From assembly GCA_965221815.1 (NCBI GenBank), contig OZ244915.1, positions 1,674,001 through 1,738,000 on the forward strand: a stretch of 64,000 bases of DNA. The letters are read 5' to 3'. Position 1 is the first letter of the stretch. Every line of letters begins with the position of its first letter. The stretch comes from JAPOXR01 sp965221815 (GTDB taxonomy: Bacteria; Pseudomonadota; Alphaproteobacteria; Rhodobacterales; Rhodobacteraceae). Under the pieces are notes generated by a model. It was given only the letters and a program-made list of their open reading frames with translations. It was not told the origin of the DNA and ran no database searches. The position numbers and the translations under genes are program-made. This document shows, piece by piece, positions 17,186 to 26,272 of this stretch.

Positions 17186-19984
17186 CTAATGTGCGGCTGC
17201 CCAGTTATCAGCGAAACCGGCGTCAACGGTGAGTTTAGGAGAAATCTGTGCCGCCGGACGGTCGGCATTGGTCATCACATCACTGACCACCCGAATGACA
17301 TCCTCAACAACATCTTCACGCACCTCAAACAGCAATTCATCATGCACTTGCAAAAGCATCCTGGCGGGCATGCCAGCGATGGCAGCAGGAATCCGTATCA
17401 TGGCTCTGCGGATAATGTCAGCGGCGGCCCCCTGAATCGGTGCATTGATCGCACTGCGTTCTGCCGCGCCGCGCCGCGGGGGTTTTTCATTGATATGAGG
17501 CGTGTGAACCTTACGGCCGAAAATTGTCGTGACAAACTGATCACGCCGTGCTCTCTCGAGTGTTGAGTCCATGTAACTGCGAATCCCTGGAAACTGGGCA
17601 AAATATCGGTCGATGAACTCGCTGGCTTCCGATCTGGAAATCTTCAGATCACGCGCCAGACCAAAACCCGAAATCCCGTAAATCACGCCAAAATTGATGG
17701 CCTTGGCACGGCGACGAATCATCGGGTCCATTCCGTCAATCGGAACACCAAATATTTGCGAGGCCGTCATGGCATGGATGTCGTGTCCCAGATGGAAAGC
17801 GTCCTTCAAAGCAGTAATGTCAGCAACATGGGCCAGTATACGCAATTCGATCTGACTATAATCCAGCGACACAAGAACGTTGCCGTCCTCAGCTATGAAA
17901 GCCTCGCGAATTCGCCTTCCCTCTTCTGTTCGAACCGGAATATTCTGGAGGTTGGGATCTGTTGACGCGAGACGACCTGTCAGTGCACCTGAAATCAGAT
18001 AAGACGTGTGAATGCGGCCTGTCCCGGGATGAATCTTGTCGAGCAGTGAATCCGCATAAGTCGATTTTAACTTGGCGATTTTTCGATATTCCAGGACGAG
18101 GGACGGCAATTCATAACCGTCGGCTGCCAGCTCTTCCAGTATGGGTGCCCCCGTGGCAAAACCCCCCCGGCTCAACTGTTTGGAATGGGGAAATTTGAGC
18201 TTTTCGAACAGAATCTGTCCCAACTGTTTGGGGCTGGCAACATTGAATTCCTCACCCGCCAACGAATGAATGGCCGCCTCGAGTTCAGCAATTTGTGCAG
18301 CAAAGGATTGCGACAGGCGTGAGAGTTGTCCCCGGTCGACCTTGATTCCTGCCCGTTCCATGTCAAGCAACACGCTGACAAGTGGCCGCTCTTCTGTCTC
18401 GTAGACGCGTGTCACCGCCGCCTGATGCATTTTCGGGCGTAAATTCTGCCAGAGTCGAAAAGTGATATCCGCATCCTCGGCGGCATATTTGACAGCCTCC
18501 CTGATCGGTACCTGGTCAAAACTCTTTTGTGATCTGCCAGTTCCGATCAGATCTTTAAGCGGTGTCGGTTGGTAATCCAGATAACGTTTGGATAGCGCGT
18601 CCATCGAATGGCCATGGAGCCCGGCATTGAGCGCATATGACATCAACATCGTATCATCGAAAGGGGCCAGGCAAATGCCATAACGTGCCAGAATCTTGGC
18701 ATCGAATTTCACATTCTGGCCGATTTTCAGGATCGAGGGATCTTCCAACATCGGTTTCAGGCGCGTGAGGGCTTCGTCGGGATCCAGTTGACTGGTCGGC
18801 ATGCCATCTGCCTGATCGAGGAGCATCATCTCCTCAGTATGGCGCAAAGGAATATAACAGGCACGATTGGGGCCAACCGACAGACTCACACCAACGAGAT
18901 TGGCCTGCATTTCGTCCAGACCATCGGTTTCCGTATCAACTGCGACATGGCCACAAGTCTGCGCCAACGCAATCCAATGCTCCAACCGCTCATACGACGT
19001 GACTGACTCGTAAGCGTCAAACTCAATCTCGATCCCGGTTGCATTCATGTTATCCGGAGGGACTGATTCCGGGGGCTTAACCGATAGATACGCGGCGGCG
19101 CGCCGTACAATGGTCCTGAATTCCTGTTGCTGCAAAAACTTCAACAACTGTTCGGCAGCGGGCAACTTGACCTCGAGATCATTGAAACTGATGTCGATGG
19201 GGACATCATCGGCCAAGGTGACCAGTCTGCGTGATAATCGGATGGCATCAGCATTGTCGATCAGGGATTGCCGCCGTTTGGGCTGCCTGATCTCCTCGCA
19301 TCGCTCGAGCAACTGGTCCAGGTTGCCGAATTCCTGGATCAGCAGTGCCGCCGTCTTGACTCCGATTCCCGGAGCCCCCGGTACATTGTCGGTACTGTCG
19401 CCAGCCAGCGACTGCACATCGATGACCTGTTCGGGTTCGACAAAAAACTTTTCGTACACCTCTTTACGACCAATGGCCTTTGATTTCATGGGATCGAACA
19501 TGGTGACACCACCACCAACCAGCTGCATCAAGTCTTTGTCGGATGACAGAATGGTGACTTCACCGCCAAGGTCACGCGCCCGTGCCGCCAATGTTGCGAT
19601 GATATCGTCCGCTTCATAACCTTCCAGTTCCAGGCAGGGAAAATTGAATGAACGAACGGCGTCACGCGACATCGCCAATTGCGGCACCAGATCCTCTGGC
19701 GCTGGCGGCCGGTTGGCCTTGTATTCACTATAAATCCGGTTGCGGAAGGTCTTGCCGGGATGATCGAAGATCACCGCTGCGTGAGTCGGTGGTCTGTCTT
19801 TTTCGCGATCCTGCAAAGTGCGCAGGAGCATATTGCAAAAAAAGTGAATGGCCCCGACTGGCACCCCATCGCTGCGGTAGCGGTTTCTTTCCGGCAGAGA
19901 TCGCTCCGACATGAAAAACGCCCGAAAGACATATCCTGAACCGTCAATCAGCTGCAGATGACAGCCATGACCGAAATTTTCCAT
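17186..19984 (-). CDS. polA: DNA polymerase I
   Basis: A 932-residue enzyme with all three domains. The 5' nuclease domain is roughly residues 1-290 (LIDGSGYVFRAFF; LEGYEADDIIATLA; SLAGDSTDNVPGAPGIGVKTA). The proofreading 3' exonuclease keeps the DTETDGL Exo I motif and YAAEDADITFRLW. The polymerase domain has motif A DYSQIELRILAH, motif B RRRAKAINFGVIYGISGFG and motif C LLQVHDELLFEV. ATG 19984 is chosen because the family N-terminus (HLQLIDGSG) follows at once. A GTG 11 codons upstream is possible. No strong ribosome binding site is seen. Confidence 0.95.
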   Translation of the reverse strand: MENFGHGCHLQLIDGSGYVFRAFFMSERSLPERNRYRSDGVPVGAIHFFCNMLLRTLQDREKDRPPTHAAVIFDHPGKTFRNRIYSEYKANRPPAPEDLVPQLAMSRDAVRSFNFPCLELEGYEADDIIATLAARARDLGGEVTILSSDKDLMQLVGGGVTMFDPMKSKAIGRKEVYEKFFVEPEQVIDVQSLAGDSTDNVPGAPGIGVKTAALLIQEFGNLDQLLERCEEIRQPKRRQSLIDNADAIRLSRRLVTLADDVPIDISFNDLEVKLPAAEQLLKFLQQQEFRTIVRRAAAYLSVKPPESVPPDNMNATGIEIEFDAYESVTSYERLEHWIALAQTCGHVAVDTETDGLDEMQANLVGVSLSVGPNRACYIPLRHTEEMMLLDQADGMPTSQLDPDEALTRLKPMLEDPSILKIGQNVKFDAKILARYGICLAPFDDTMLMSYALNAGLHGHSMDALSKRYLDYQPTPLKDLIGTGRSQKSFDQVPIREAVKYAAEDADITFRLWQNLRPKMHQAAVTRVYETEERPLVSVLLDMERAGIKVDRGQLSRLSQSFAAQIAELEAAIHSLAGEEFNVASPKQLGQILFEKLKFPHSKQLSRGGFATGAPILEELAADGYELPSLVLEYRKIAKLKSTYADSLLDKIHPGTGRIHTSYLISGALTGRLASTDPNLQNIPVRTEEGRRIREAFIAEDGNVLVSLDYSQIELRILAHVADITALKDAFHLGHDIHAMTASQIFGVPIDGMDPMIRRRAKAINFGVIYGISGFGLARDLKISRSEASEFIDRYFAQFPGIRSYMDSTLERARRDQFVTTIFGRKVHTPHINEKPPRRGAAERSAINAPIQGAAADIIRRAMIRIPAAIAGMPARMLLQVHDELLFEVREDVVEDVIRVVSDVMTNADRPAAQISPKLTVDAGFADNWAAAH

Positions 19985-20026
19985 GGCAGTCAAACGCGCG
20001 ACTGAGTCGGTTGCCACGCCAGCACT

Positions 20027-20208
20027 TCAACCATCGGTCGAGTCTTTGAATACAAACCGCTTGTCGCAGTATCCGCACTCGATCCAACCCGGATCTCGTG
20101 GAATGACATACCAGACTTTCGGATGGCCGAGGGCACCGCCACCGCCGTCACAGAAACCTTGGGATTGGTGACGAACTCGACTTCCGGGGCATCATGTGAA
20201 GAGTCCAT
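20027..20208 (-). pseudogene. Zinc-finger (CHCC-type) protein with frameshift
   Basis: The N-terminus (MDSSHDAPEVEFVTNPKVS) and the zinc-binding part (CDGGGGALGHPKVWYVIP...WIECGYCDKRFVFKDSTDG) are homologous to the short CHCC zinc-finger family related to mitochondrial NDUFS6, with all four ligands (C, H, C, C) present. They lie in different frames. One base is missing around 20154-20158, and no start codon exists in the second frame. It is either a recent pseudogene or a sequencing error, and the perfect ligand conservation makes the event recent. Confidence 0.72.
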
Positions 20209-20222
20209 ACCCAGTTTCTGCC

Positions 20223-20609
20223 TCACGCGTTTGTTACCGCCAGAATGGGTCCGAGCCGACGGCCGCCCACAACATGCACATGGAAATGCGGGACCTCCTG
20301 TCCCCCATCCATACCGGCATTTGAAATCAGGCGGTAACCTCCCCCGCCCGAACCAGGGTCAATGCCCATGAGCCGCACAACCTCACCGACAGAATGCACA
20401 AAGTCTGCCATTTCTTCGACTGAAGCCTCTTTCGAGAATTGTTCAAAACATATATAAGCGCCCTTGGGAATAACCAGCACATGATCCGGTGCCAGTGGCG
20501 CAATGTCACGGAAAGCCAGACTATGGTCTGTTTCAAGGACCTTGTCGCAGGGCAATTCGCCACGCAGAATTTTTGCGAAAATATTGTCCTGATCATAAGA
20601 AATCGACAT
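20223..20609 (-). CDS. HIT family nucleotide-binding protein
   Basis: A 128-residue HINT-like protein, a purine nucleoside phosphoramidase by family. The histidine triad is PHFHVHVVGG near the C-terminus, and DNIFAKILRGELPCDKV at the N-terminus is typical. ATG 20609 has AAGGAA at 6 bp. It ends 14 bp before the zinc-finger remnant. Confidence 0.92.
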   Translation of the reverse strand: MSISYDQDNIFAKILRGELPCDKVLETDHSLAFRDIAPLAPDHVLVIPKGAYICFEQFSKEASVEEMADFVHSVGEVVRLMGIDPGSGGGGYRLISNAGMDGGQEVPHFHVHVVGGRRLGPILAVTNA

Positions 20610-20809
20610 CGCACATTCCTTCACAACCATCGATTGTTGATTTCCATAAATGACCCTTCGGCGCAACCCATCTTCTTGAGCTGACAGGCTGGTTAAGCCG
20701 GACCTCTGGGACTTTCATCTCACTTTTCAATCCCACACACCCAGGACAGATATGAGTCTTCAAACCCGCCCCGGTCCGGAGACAAGCACCCATGGCCTGT
20801 CCCCTCCAT

Positions 20810-21805
20810 TCAAATCAGCCCGTATGCACGGAATCTTGTCATCAGATCGGCATCGCAGCGGGCCGACATTTGACTGACAATTTCCGCTGCCGCGGCACAA
20901 CCCAATTCCGCACAACGGGTTAAATCCAGGTCACGAATCAGGCCAAACAGGAAGCCAGCCGCAAACAGATCACCCGCCCCGGTGGCATCAACAAGCGGCA
21001 CGTCATATGCCGGAACTGACATGCGTTGGTTGCCACGGGTCACTATTGCGCCATCTTGGGCCAGCGTGCAGGCGACAATATCCACCAGATCCGAAGTTTC
21101 ATTGAGCGCTAAATCAAGATCGTCCGTTTGCGCCATTGCGAGCAATTCGGCGTGGTTACAAAAGAGCAGATCGATTCCCTCTTCGATCAGGTCCAGAAAA
21201 CCCGCACGATGGCGAAACACGCAAAATGGATCAGACAGTGTGAGAGCTGATTTGACACCCGCACGGCGGCAGCAGCGAACCGCCTTGCGAAAAGCTTCCT
21301 GACCCTCAGCGCCGTCAAAACGATAACCTTCCAGATAAACCCAGGCGGAATTTTCGATCATCGCTTCGTCGATATCATCCGGGCCGAGATGCTCGGCGGC
21401 TCCAAGATAAGTGTTCATCGACCTCTCGCCATCAGGTGTGACCAAAATTGTACACCGCCCGGTCTCAAATCCAACGCTGGCGGGCGCAGGCTGCGTCAGA
21501 CATATGGCATTGAGGCGCGCAAAATCTGCGGTAAAGACGCGACCGAGATCATCCTCCTTCGTCTTGCCAATGAAGGCCGTCCGCATTCCCATGCCCGCCA
21601 GACTGGCAACTGTATTGGCCGCCGAACCACCACAGGCACGATCAGCGTGTTCAATGAGGTCGTAAAGCTCTGCGGCGCGGTCAAGGTTCACCAGTTGCAT
21701 GATACCTTTCTTGATCCCATGGCATACGAGAAAATCCTCCTCCACATGAGTCAGAATATCAACCAGCGCATTACCGATGCCAACGACATCGAGATTCCGG
21801 CTCAT
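20810..21805 (-). CDS. PfkB family sugar/nucleoside kinase (adenosine kinase-like)
   Basis: A 331-residue ribokinase-fold enzyme. VVGIGNALVDILTHVEEDFL and CGGSAANTVASLAGMG form the N-terminal signature. VDATGAGDLFAAGFLFGL is the PfkB signature 2, with the catalytic Asp and anion hole. Overall it resembles the alphaproteobacterial 'adenosine kinase' group. The substrate is unproven. Its ATG overlaps the nth stop by 4 bp, so both are co-transcribed. Confidence 0.87.
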   Translation of the reverse strand: MSRNLDVVGIGNALVDILTHVEEDFLVCHGIKKGIMQLVNLDRAAELYDLIEHADRACGGSAANTVASLAGMGMRTAFIGKTKEDDLGRVFTADFARLNAICLTQPAPASVGFETGRCTILVTPDGERSMNTYLGAAEHLGPDDIDEAMIENSAWVYLEGYRFDGAEGQEAFRKAVRCCRRAGVKSALTLSDPFCVFRHRAGFLDLIEEGIDLLFCNHAELLAMAQTDDLDLALNETSDLVDIVACTLAQDGAIVTRGNQRMSVPAYDVPLVDATGAGDLFAAGFLFGLIRDLDLTRCAELGCAAAAEIVSQMSARCDADLMTRFRAYGLI

Positions 21806-22470
21806 GCAGGCAACGCTGGAGCAGAATCAGTGGTTTTGTCCTTGAAGTCGCACAGATCGCTGATGAGGCAAGACCCACAATCGGGACGGCGTGCTTTGCA
21901 GACATAGCGACCATGGAGGATCAACCAGTGATGTGCGTGGGTCTGGAACTCTACCGGCACATTGTCTTCAATCGCACGCTCAACCTCCTCTACATTTTTT
22001 CCGGGTACCAGCCCGCTGCGGTTGCCGACACGAAAAATATGGGTGTCGACGGCCTGTGCAGGATGACGGAACCAGATATTCAGAACCACGTTGGCTGTCT
22101 TTCGACCGACACCGGGAAGTGACTGCAGGGCCACCCGCGATGACGGAACCTGGCCATCATATTCCTCGATGAGAATGCGCGACAATCTCATCACGTTGCG
22201 GGCTTTGGTGCGAAACAGCCCAATCGTCCGGATATGTTCGATCAGTTTGTCTTCACCGAGTGTCAGCATGGCTTGCGGGGAATCAACGATACGAAACAAG
22301 GATTCAGTCGCCTTGTTGACGCCTGCATCCGTCGCCTGTGCCGACATGACGACGGCAATCAGCAGCGTGTAGGCGTTCACATGGTGCAACTCGCCCTGCG
22401 GTGCGTCCGTCTGGGTCTGAAAGCGGGAAAAAGCTTCGTGAATCCGACGATAATTTTCCGATATCGTCAC
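21802..22470 (-). CDS. nth: Endonuclease III (DNA glycosylase/AP lyase)
   Basis: A 222-residue base-excision repair enzyme for oxidised pyrimidines. The helix-hairpin-helix LPGVGRKTANVVLN carries the catalytic Lys, and VDTHIFRVGNR the catalytic Asp. The C-terminal 4Fe-4S cluster ligands are C-x6-C-x2-C-x5-C in CKARRPDCGSCLISDLC. It is first of a two-gene operon with the PfkB kinase. Confidence 0.95.
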   Translation of the reverse strand: MTISENYRRIHEAFSRFQTQTDAPQGELHHVNAYTLLIAVVMSAQATDAGVNKATESLFRIVDSPQAMLTLGEDKLIEHIRTIGLFRTKARNVMRLSRILIEEYDGQVPSSRVALQSLPGVGRKTANVVLNIWFRHPAQAVDTHIFRVGNRSGLVPGKNVEEVERAIEDNVPVEFQTHAHHWLILHGRYVCKARRPDCGSCLISDLCDFKDKTTDSAPALPA

Positions 22471-22589
22471 TTTGGCTGACCCCGGGAAAGCCCGTTATAC
22501 ATGATTTGGTCCCATCATTTGTCGTTGCCAGCGACTCTGCCACCATTGGAATGTTGATTGCGCATGATTCGGGTCGACATCGTAACACG

Positions 22590-22612
22590 TTCCATTCATC
22601 TGGCGAATGGAA
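22590..22612 (+). promoter_or_regulatory. Inverted repeat at the MGMT gene ribosome binding site
   Basis: TTCCATTC (22590-22597) and GAATGGAA (22605-22612) are a perfect 8-bp inverted repeat with a 7-bp centre. The right arm contains part of the GGAAGGA ribosome binding site for ATG 22622. It could be a repressor operator or an RNA hairpin that hides the ribosome binding site. Confidence 0.55.
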
Positions 22613-22621
22613 GGACATGCC

Positions 22622-23488
22622 ATGAACCCGAAAAATGACAGAATCTATCATTACAATGTGATTGCCCGTTCACTCAAGATCATTGACACCGCAGGACGGG
22701 ACATGTCACTGGCTGAATTGGCACAGCAACTGGACATGAGCCCGGCGCATTTTCAACGGGTCTTTTCCCGTTGGGCAGGTGTCTCACCCCAACGTTATCA
22801 GCAGTATCTCAAGTTGAACCGTGCCAAAGAACTGTTGCGCAGCCAGGCCAATCTGCTCGAGACCGCGAACGCTCTCGGCTTGTCAGGGTCAGGGCGACTC
22901 CATGATTTACTGTTGCGTTGGGAAGCGATGAGTCCCGGAGAATATGCACGCGGCGGTGCCGGGTTGCGAATCAGCTGGGGTTGGTTTGACAGCCCATTTG
23001 GTGACATGCTGGCGATGGGAACCGCACGCGGGCTTTGTGGGCTTGCATTTGGCGACGAAGTCGGTCGGGACATAACGTTCAACGGACTCGCGCAACAGTG
23101 GCCTCACGCCCAGCTGGTCAAGGATCCAGAATTTGTGCGTGACTGGGTCAATTCTGCCCTTGCACAGCAAGGGACAATTCAATTGCATGTAATCGGTGGA
23201 CCCTTTCACATCAAGGTTTGGGAAGCTCTATTGGATGTACCGGGCGGCAAAGTCAGTACCTACTCCGATCTTGCGCAACATGCGGGTGTCCCCAAAGCCT
23301 ATCGTGCTGTCGGGACAGCAATCGGGCGCAATCCCATCAGTTGGCTCATTCCCTGCCACAGGATCTTGCGCAAGTCCGGGGAATTGGGCGGCTATCGCTG
23401 GGGTCTTACGGTCAAGCGCGCCATGCTGGAATGGGAATCCGTCCGTCATGACCCGAGCCTCGTCAATTCCGATCATCAGACGATGTGA
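22622..23488 (+). CDS. AraC-type/methylated-DNA-protein-cysteine methyltransferase (Ada-like, no N-Ada domain)
   Basis: A 288-residue protein. An AraC-type helix-turn-helix domain (about residues 10-100; MSLAELAQQLDMSPAHFQRVF, SPQRYQQYLKLNRAKELL) is fused to an O6-alkylguanine transferase (GKVSTYSDLAQHAGVPKAYRAVGTAIGRNP, active-site IPCHRIL). The N-terminal phosphotriester-sensing Cys domain of Ada is absent, so it cannot be a classic Ada sensor. It repairs O6-methylguanine and may still regulate. ATG 22622 has GGAAGGA at good spacing. It is divergent from nth. Confidence 0.9.
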   Translation: MNPKNDRIYHYNVIARSLKIIDTAGRDMSLAELAQQLDMSPAHFQRVFSRWAGVSPQRYQQYLKLNRAKELLRSQANLLETANALGLSGSGRLHDLLLRWEAMSPGEYARGGAGLRISWGWFDSPFGDMLAMGTARGLCGLAFGDEVGRDITFNGLAQQWPHAQLVKDPEFVRDWVNSALAQQGTIQLHVIGGPFHIKVWEALLDVPGGKVSTYSDLAQHAGVPKAYRAVGTAIGRNPISWLIPCHRILRKSGELGGYRWGLTVKRAMLEWESVRHDPSLVNSDHQTM

Positions 23489-23568
23489 GGGCCATTGCCT
23501 GCCAACTGTCTTATCGTGACCGCCAGCCTCATCAACTGCACAGACGCAGCGTCAGGTGCACCAAATTG

Positions 23569-24126
23569 TCAACCGATCTTTTCGCGGATTTCATTGAGAG
23601 ATTGCGCGTTCAGGCGGTGATGGTCACGATCGGACAGCTGCGTCGCGATTTCCTTGCCAGCCATTTCAATTGCCTGGTTGATCGCTTCGCTTCGGACAGC
23701 TTGCAGGGCCGCTTTTTCAGCGGATTCCATTTGTTCACGCGCCGCCGCCAACCGCCTCTCACCAACATCACGGATTCGTGCTTCCGCCATCTCAATATGG
23801 AGGCGCGCATCGTCCCGGGCCTGAGCGATAATTTGCTCCGCATGTTTTGCCGATTCCTCCGCTTCGCGGCGTGCTGCCTCGAGCGATTGGGCTGACTCCG
23901 CGCGCAGGGATGCAGCACGATCAATCTGGGTACGAATCTCCCCAATCTGGCCGTCAATCAGTTTTCCGGCAAATTGCGGTGCCTTGAAATAAATGATGAT
24001 ACCGATGAAGATCACAAGTGCTATGGCGACAACAAAATCGGTATTGTAAAGCGAGAAAAAAGGGCCCGATGCCGCCATGACGGGCGATGCTGCCATCATT
24101 GTCAGTAAGGCCAATCGGCAAGTCAT
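23569..24126 (-). CDS. atpF: ATP synthase Fo subunit b
   Basis: A 185-residue protein with an N-terminal membrane helix (DFVVAIALVIFIGIIIYF) followed by a long charged coiled coil, the peripheral stalk. A short leader-like segment precedes the helix. It overlaps the b' gene by 4 bp (ATGA), so the two stalk subunits are coupled. Last gene of the Fo operon. Confidence 0.9.
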   Translation of the reverse strand: MTCRLALLTMMAASPVMAASGPFFSLYNTDFVVAIALVIFIGIIIYFKAPQFAGKLIDGQIGEIRTQIDRAASLRAESAQSLEAARREAEESAKHAEQIIAQARDDARLHIEMAEARIRDVGERRLAAAREQMESAEKAALQAVRSEAINQAIEMAGKEIATQLSDRDHHRLNAQSLNEIREKIG

Positions 24127-24641
24127 CCGCGCGCACTCCCTGCCCTGTCGGCCCTTTTCGCTGTTCCTGGCGAGAGTATGAGTTCTACGATATCCGGCAC
24201 CGAAGACGAGACGATTTCCTGAATCTGCGCGGGCGCAGCCGCACGAATGGCAGCAATCTTATGTTCTGATTCGTTCCCCATTACCGCAATCTCACCCGCA
24301 ACACGTACGGTCTCGGCCTCTTGGAGTTCACGAATGCGCATCCGTGCTTCGGCACCGCTCTCTTCTGCCTTCGATCGCGCGTCTGCAAGGGTCTGCTGGG
24401 TTTTCTCTCGCAGAGTTTCGCTTTCGGCAGTCGCCCACTCCGCTTCATCGAGATCCTCACGAATGCGATCCTTCCGGGCATTCTGGATGGACTCGATTCG
24501 TGGCAGAGCCACACGGCTGATAAAGACAAACAGAATCCCGAAGAAGATGACCAACCAGAAAATCTGGTTGGGGAACGCCGTGATATCAAGTTGAGGTATA
24601 CCCGGCTGTCCGGCGGCGGAATCCGCTTTAACGTCACTCAT
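24123..24641 (-). CDS. atpG: ATP synthase Fo subunit b'
   Basis: A 172-residue b-type subunit with FPNQIFWLVIFFGILFVFIS as membrane anchor and a coiled-coil tail. The presence of separate b and b' genes is characteristic of alphaproteobacteria, phototrophs and cyanobacteria. The order c-b'-b is the usual one. Confidence 0.9.
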   Translation of the reverse strand: MSDVKADSAAGQPGIPQLDITAFPNQIFWLVIFFGILFVFISRVALPRIESIQNARKDRIREDLDEAEWATAESETLREKTQQTLADARSKAEESGAEARMRIRELQEAETVRVAGEIAVMGNESEHKIAAIRAAAPAQIQEIVSSSVPDIVELILSPGTAKRADRAGSARG

Positions 24642-24682
24642 TCACGATACCCGGTCTATCCATGACCCGAGAGCTGGCATGC

Positions 24683-24919
24683 TCACAGAGCGAACATCAG
24701 AAGCAATGCGACCAGGAAAGAGAAAATTCCGAATGCTTCTGCAAAAGCAATTCCAATGAACAGCATGGCCGTCTGCGACGCAGCCGCTGACGGATTGCGC
24801 AAGGCACCCGACAGATAATTCCCGGCAACATTGCCAACACCAATCGCCGCCCCTCCCATGCCAATACAGGCCAGGCCGGCACCAATGAGATTTCCCAGAT
24901 TCGACAGATCGCCTTCCAC
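24683..24919 (-). CDS. atpE: ATP synthase Fo subunit c
   Basis: A 78-residue hairpin proteolipid. Helix 1 carries the glycine-rich IGMGGAAIGVGNVAGNYL, the polar loop has RNP (residues 41-43), and helix 2 has the proton-carrying Glu61 in GIAFAEAFGIF. No extra sodium-binding signature is evident, so it is most likely proton-driven. Confidence 0.96.
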   Translation of the reverse strand: MEGDLSNLGNLIGAGLACIGMGGAAIGVGNVAGNYLSGALRNPSAAASQTAMLFIGIAFAEAFGIFSFLVALLLMFAL

Positions 24920-24954
24920 TTCAATACTCCTTAACGAGGTTTGAAAATCTGATC

Positions 24955-25701
24955 CTAATGACTCGGATGCAGCGCATCACGAAGATAAACACATGTCAGG
25001 ATCGTAAAAACATATGCTTGAATAATTGCCACCAGCAGTTCCAATGCATAGATTGCCGAAATGGCGACAATCGGTACAAATGCACCGAATCCCAAAATCC
25101 CGGCGAAAGCGGCAAACACCTTTATCATGGCATGTCCTGCCATCATGTTTCCGGCAAGCCTGATGGAATGACTCACAGGGCGGACAAAATAAGACATCAC
25201 TTCAATCACCGCGAGAATCGGACGCAGGGGCAGCGGTGCTGCAGAAATCCAGAACAATTTCAAGAAGCCCAGCCGATGTTTGTAGAATCCCAACACTGTG
25301 ACCGACACGAATACAGTCAGGGCCAGGGTTGCCGTCACCGCAATATGCGAGGTGGTCGTGAAACTCATCGGGATCAGACCCAGCAGATTGGACAAGAGGA
25401 TGAACATGAAAATCGTGAGAATGATTGGAAAAAACTTCAAGGCATCACGACCGGCCACGGTCTCCACCATATTCCTGACAAACCCGTAAACCAGTTCGAC
25501 AAACATCTGCCCGCGACCTGGCACCTCCGCACGCCGCATCGTCCCCAATAGAAAAAATGCTGTCACCGCGATGACCGTCAAAAACATCCATAATGTCACA
25601 TTGCTGGGCGTATACCACAACAGTTGCGTCTCGCCGAAGAGCGGCGATATGACAAACTGATCCATTGGTTTGACGACCAGTCCCTGACCTTCAGCTGCCA
25701 C
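24955..25701 (-). CDS. atpB: ATP synthase Fo subunit a
   Basis: A 248-residue membrane subunit forming the proton half-channels. SHSIRLAGNMMAGHAMIKVFA contains the essential Arg facing the c ring. The length and hydrophobic profile match the family. Followed 35 bp later by atpE. Confidence 0.95.
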   Translation of the reverse strand: MAAEGQGLVVKPMDQFVISPLFGETQLLWYTPSNVTLWMFLTVIAVTAFFLLGTMRRAEVPGRGQMFVELVYGFVRNMVETVAGRDALKFFPIILTIFMFILLSNLLGLIPMSFTTTSHIAVTATLALTVFVSVTVLGFYKHRLGFLKLFWISAAPLPLRPILAVIEVMSYFVRPVSHSIRLAGNMMAGHAMIKVFAAFAGILGFGAFVPIVAISAIYALELLVAIIQAYVFTILTCVYLRDALHPSH

Positions 25702-25733
25702 TCTCGCCCCTCATCCGTAAATTCGAACACATC

Positions 25734-26048
25734 TCAGTTGCACGACCGCTCCTCCTGCTGCCGCCTGAATTCACGCGCTGAACGCATCATCAGATTTACC
25801 CCGGCGGCAAATCCCAGTAACGTGAATGCGGCAAGCAGGATGGGAAGGTATCCAATCAAACTGCCAAGCCCATATCCAATTGCGGCACCAACGCCAATCC
25901 CCGCCACAAGGTCAATTGCCATTCGCCACGCCAATTGTGCACCCTCGGCCGGATGCGGTTCAATGGCTTGTGGCCTCAATTCTTCCTTTGCAGCTGCAAT
26001 CCGTGACTGGATCGTCCCGCTCATTTCAGACTTCTTGGGATGCGGCAT
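25734..26048 (-). CDS. atpI: ATP synthase assembly protein AtpI
   Basis: About 104 residues with two membrane helices: VAGIGVGAAIGYGLGSLIGY and a second around PILLAAFTLLGFAAGVNLMM. This is typical AtpI, which helps c-ring assembly and opens the Fo operon. The start is uncertain: ATG 26048 and 26024 are both possible, and the frame is open further upstream. Confidence 0.85.
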   Translation of the reverse strand: MPHPKKSEMSGTIQSRIAAAKEELRPQAIEPHPAEGAQLAWRMAIDLVAGIGVGAAIGYGLGSLIGYLPILLAAFTLLGFAAGVNLMMRSAREFRRQQEERSCN

Positions 26049-26272
26049 CAGTTCCGTTTCAAGACATACGGACGCGCGGTGGATACTCAGACTGCCAACC
26101 TCTGTCAAGACATCGCGCGTCACCAACGAGGACGAACGCGAACCTCCCCGCGTTCATCATTCCACGCGGGTTTTTTACACAACAGCGGTGAAAACAGATT
26201 CCTGCATCGACGACCCGCCTGTAATCACTTTCCTCTCGACTTTCCCAAATGGTTCATAATAGGAAAAATTCC

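Noticed and set aside
23569..26126. Plus-strand frames opposite the ATP synthase genes
   Set aside because: Shadows of well-supported genes with canonical order and motifs.
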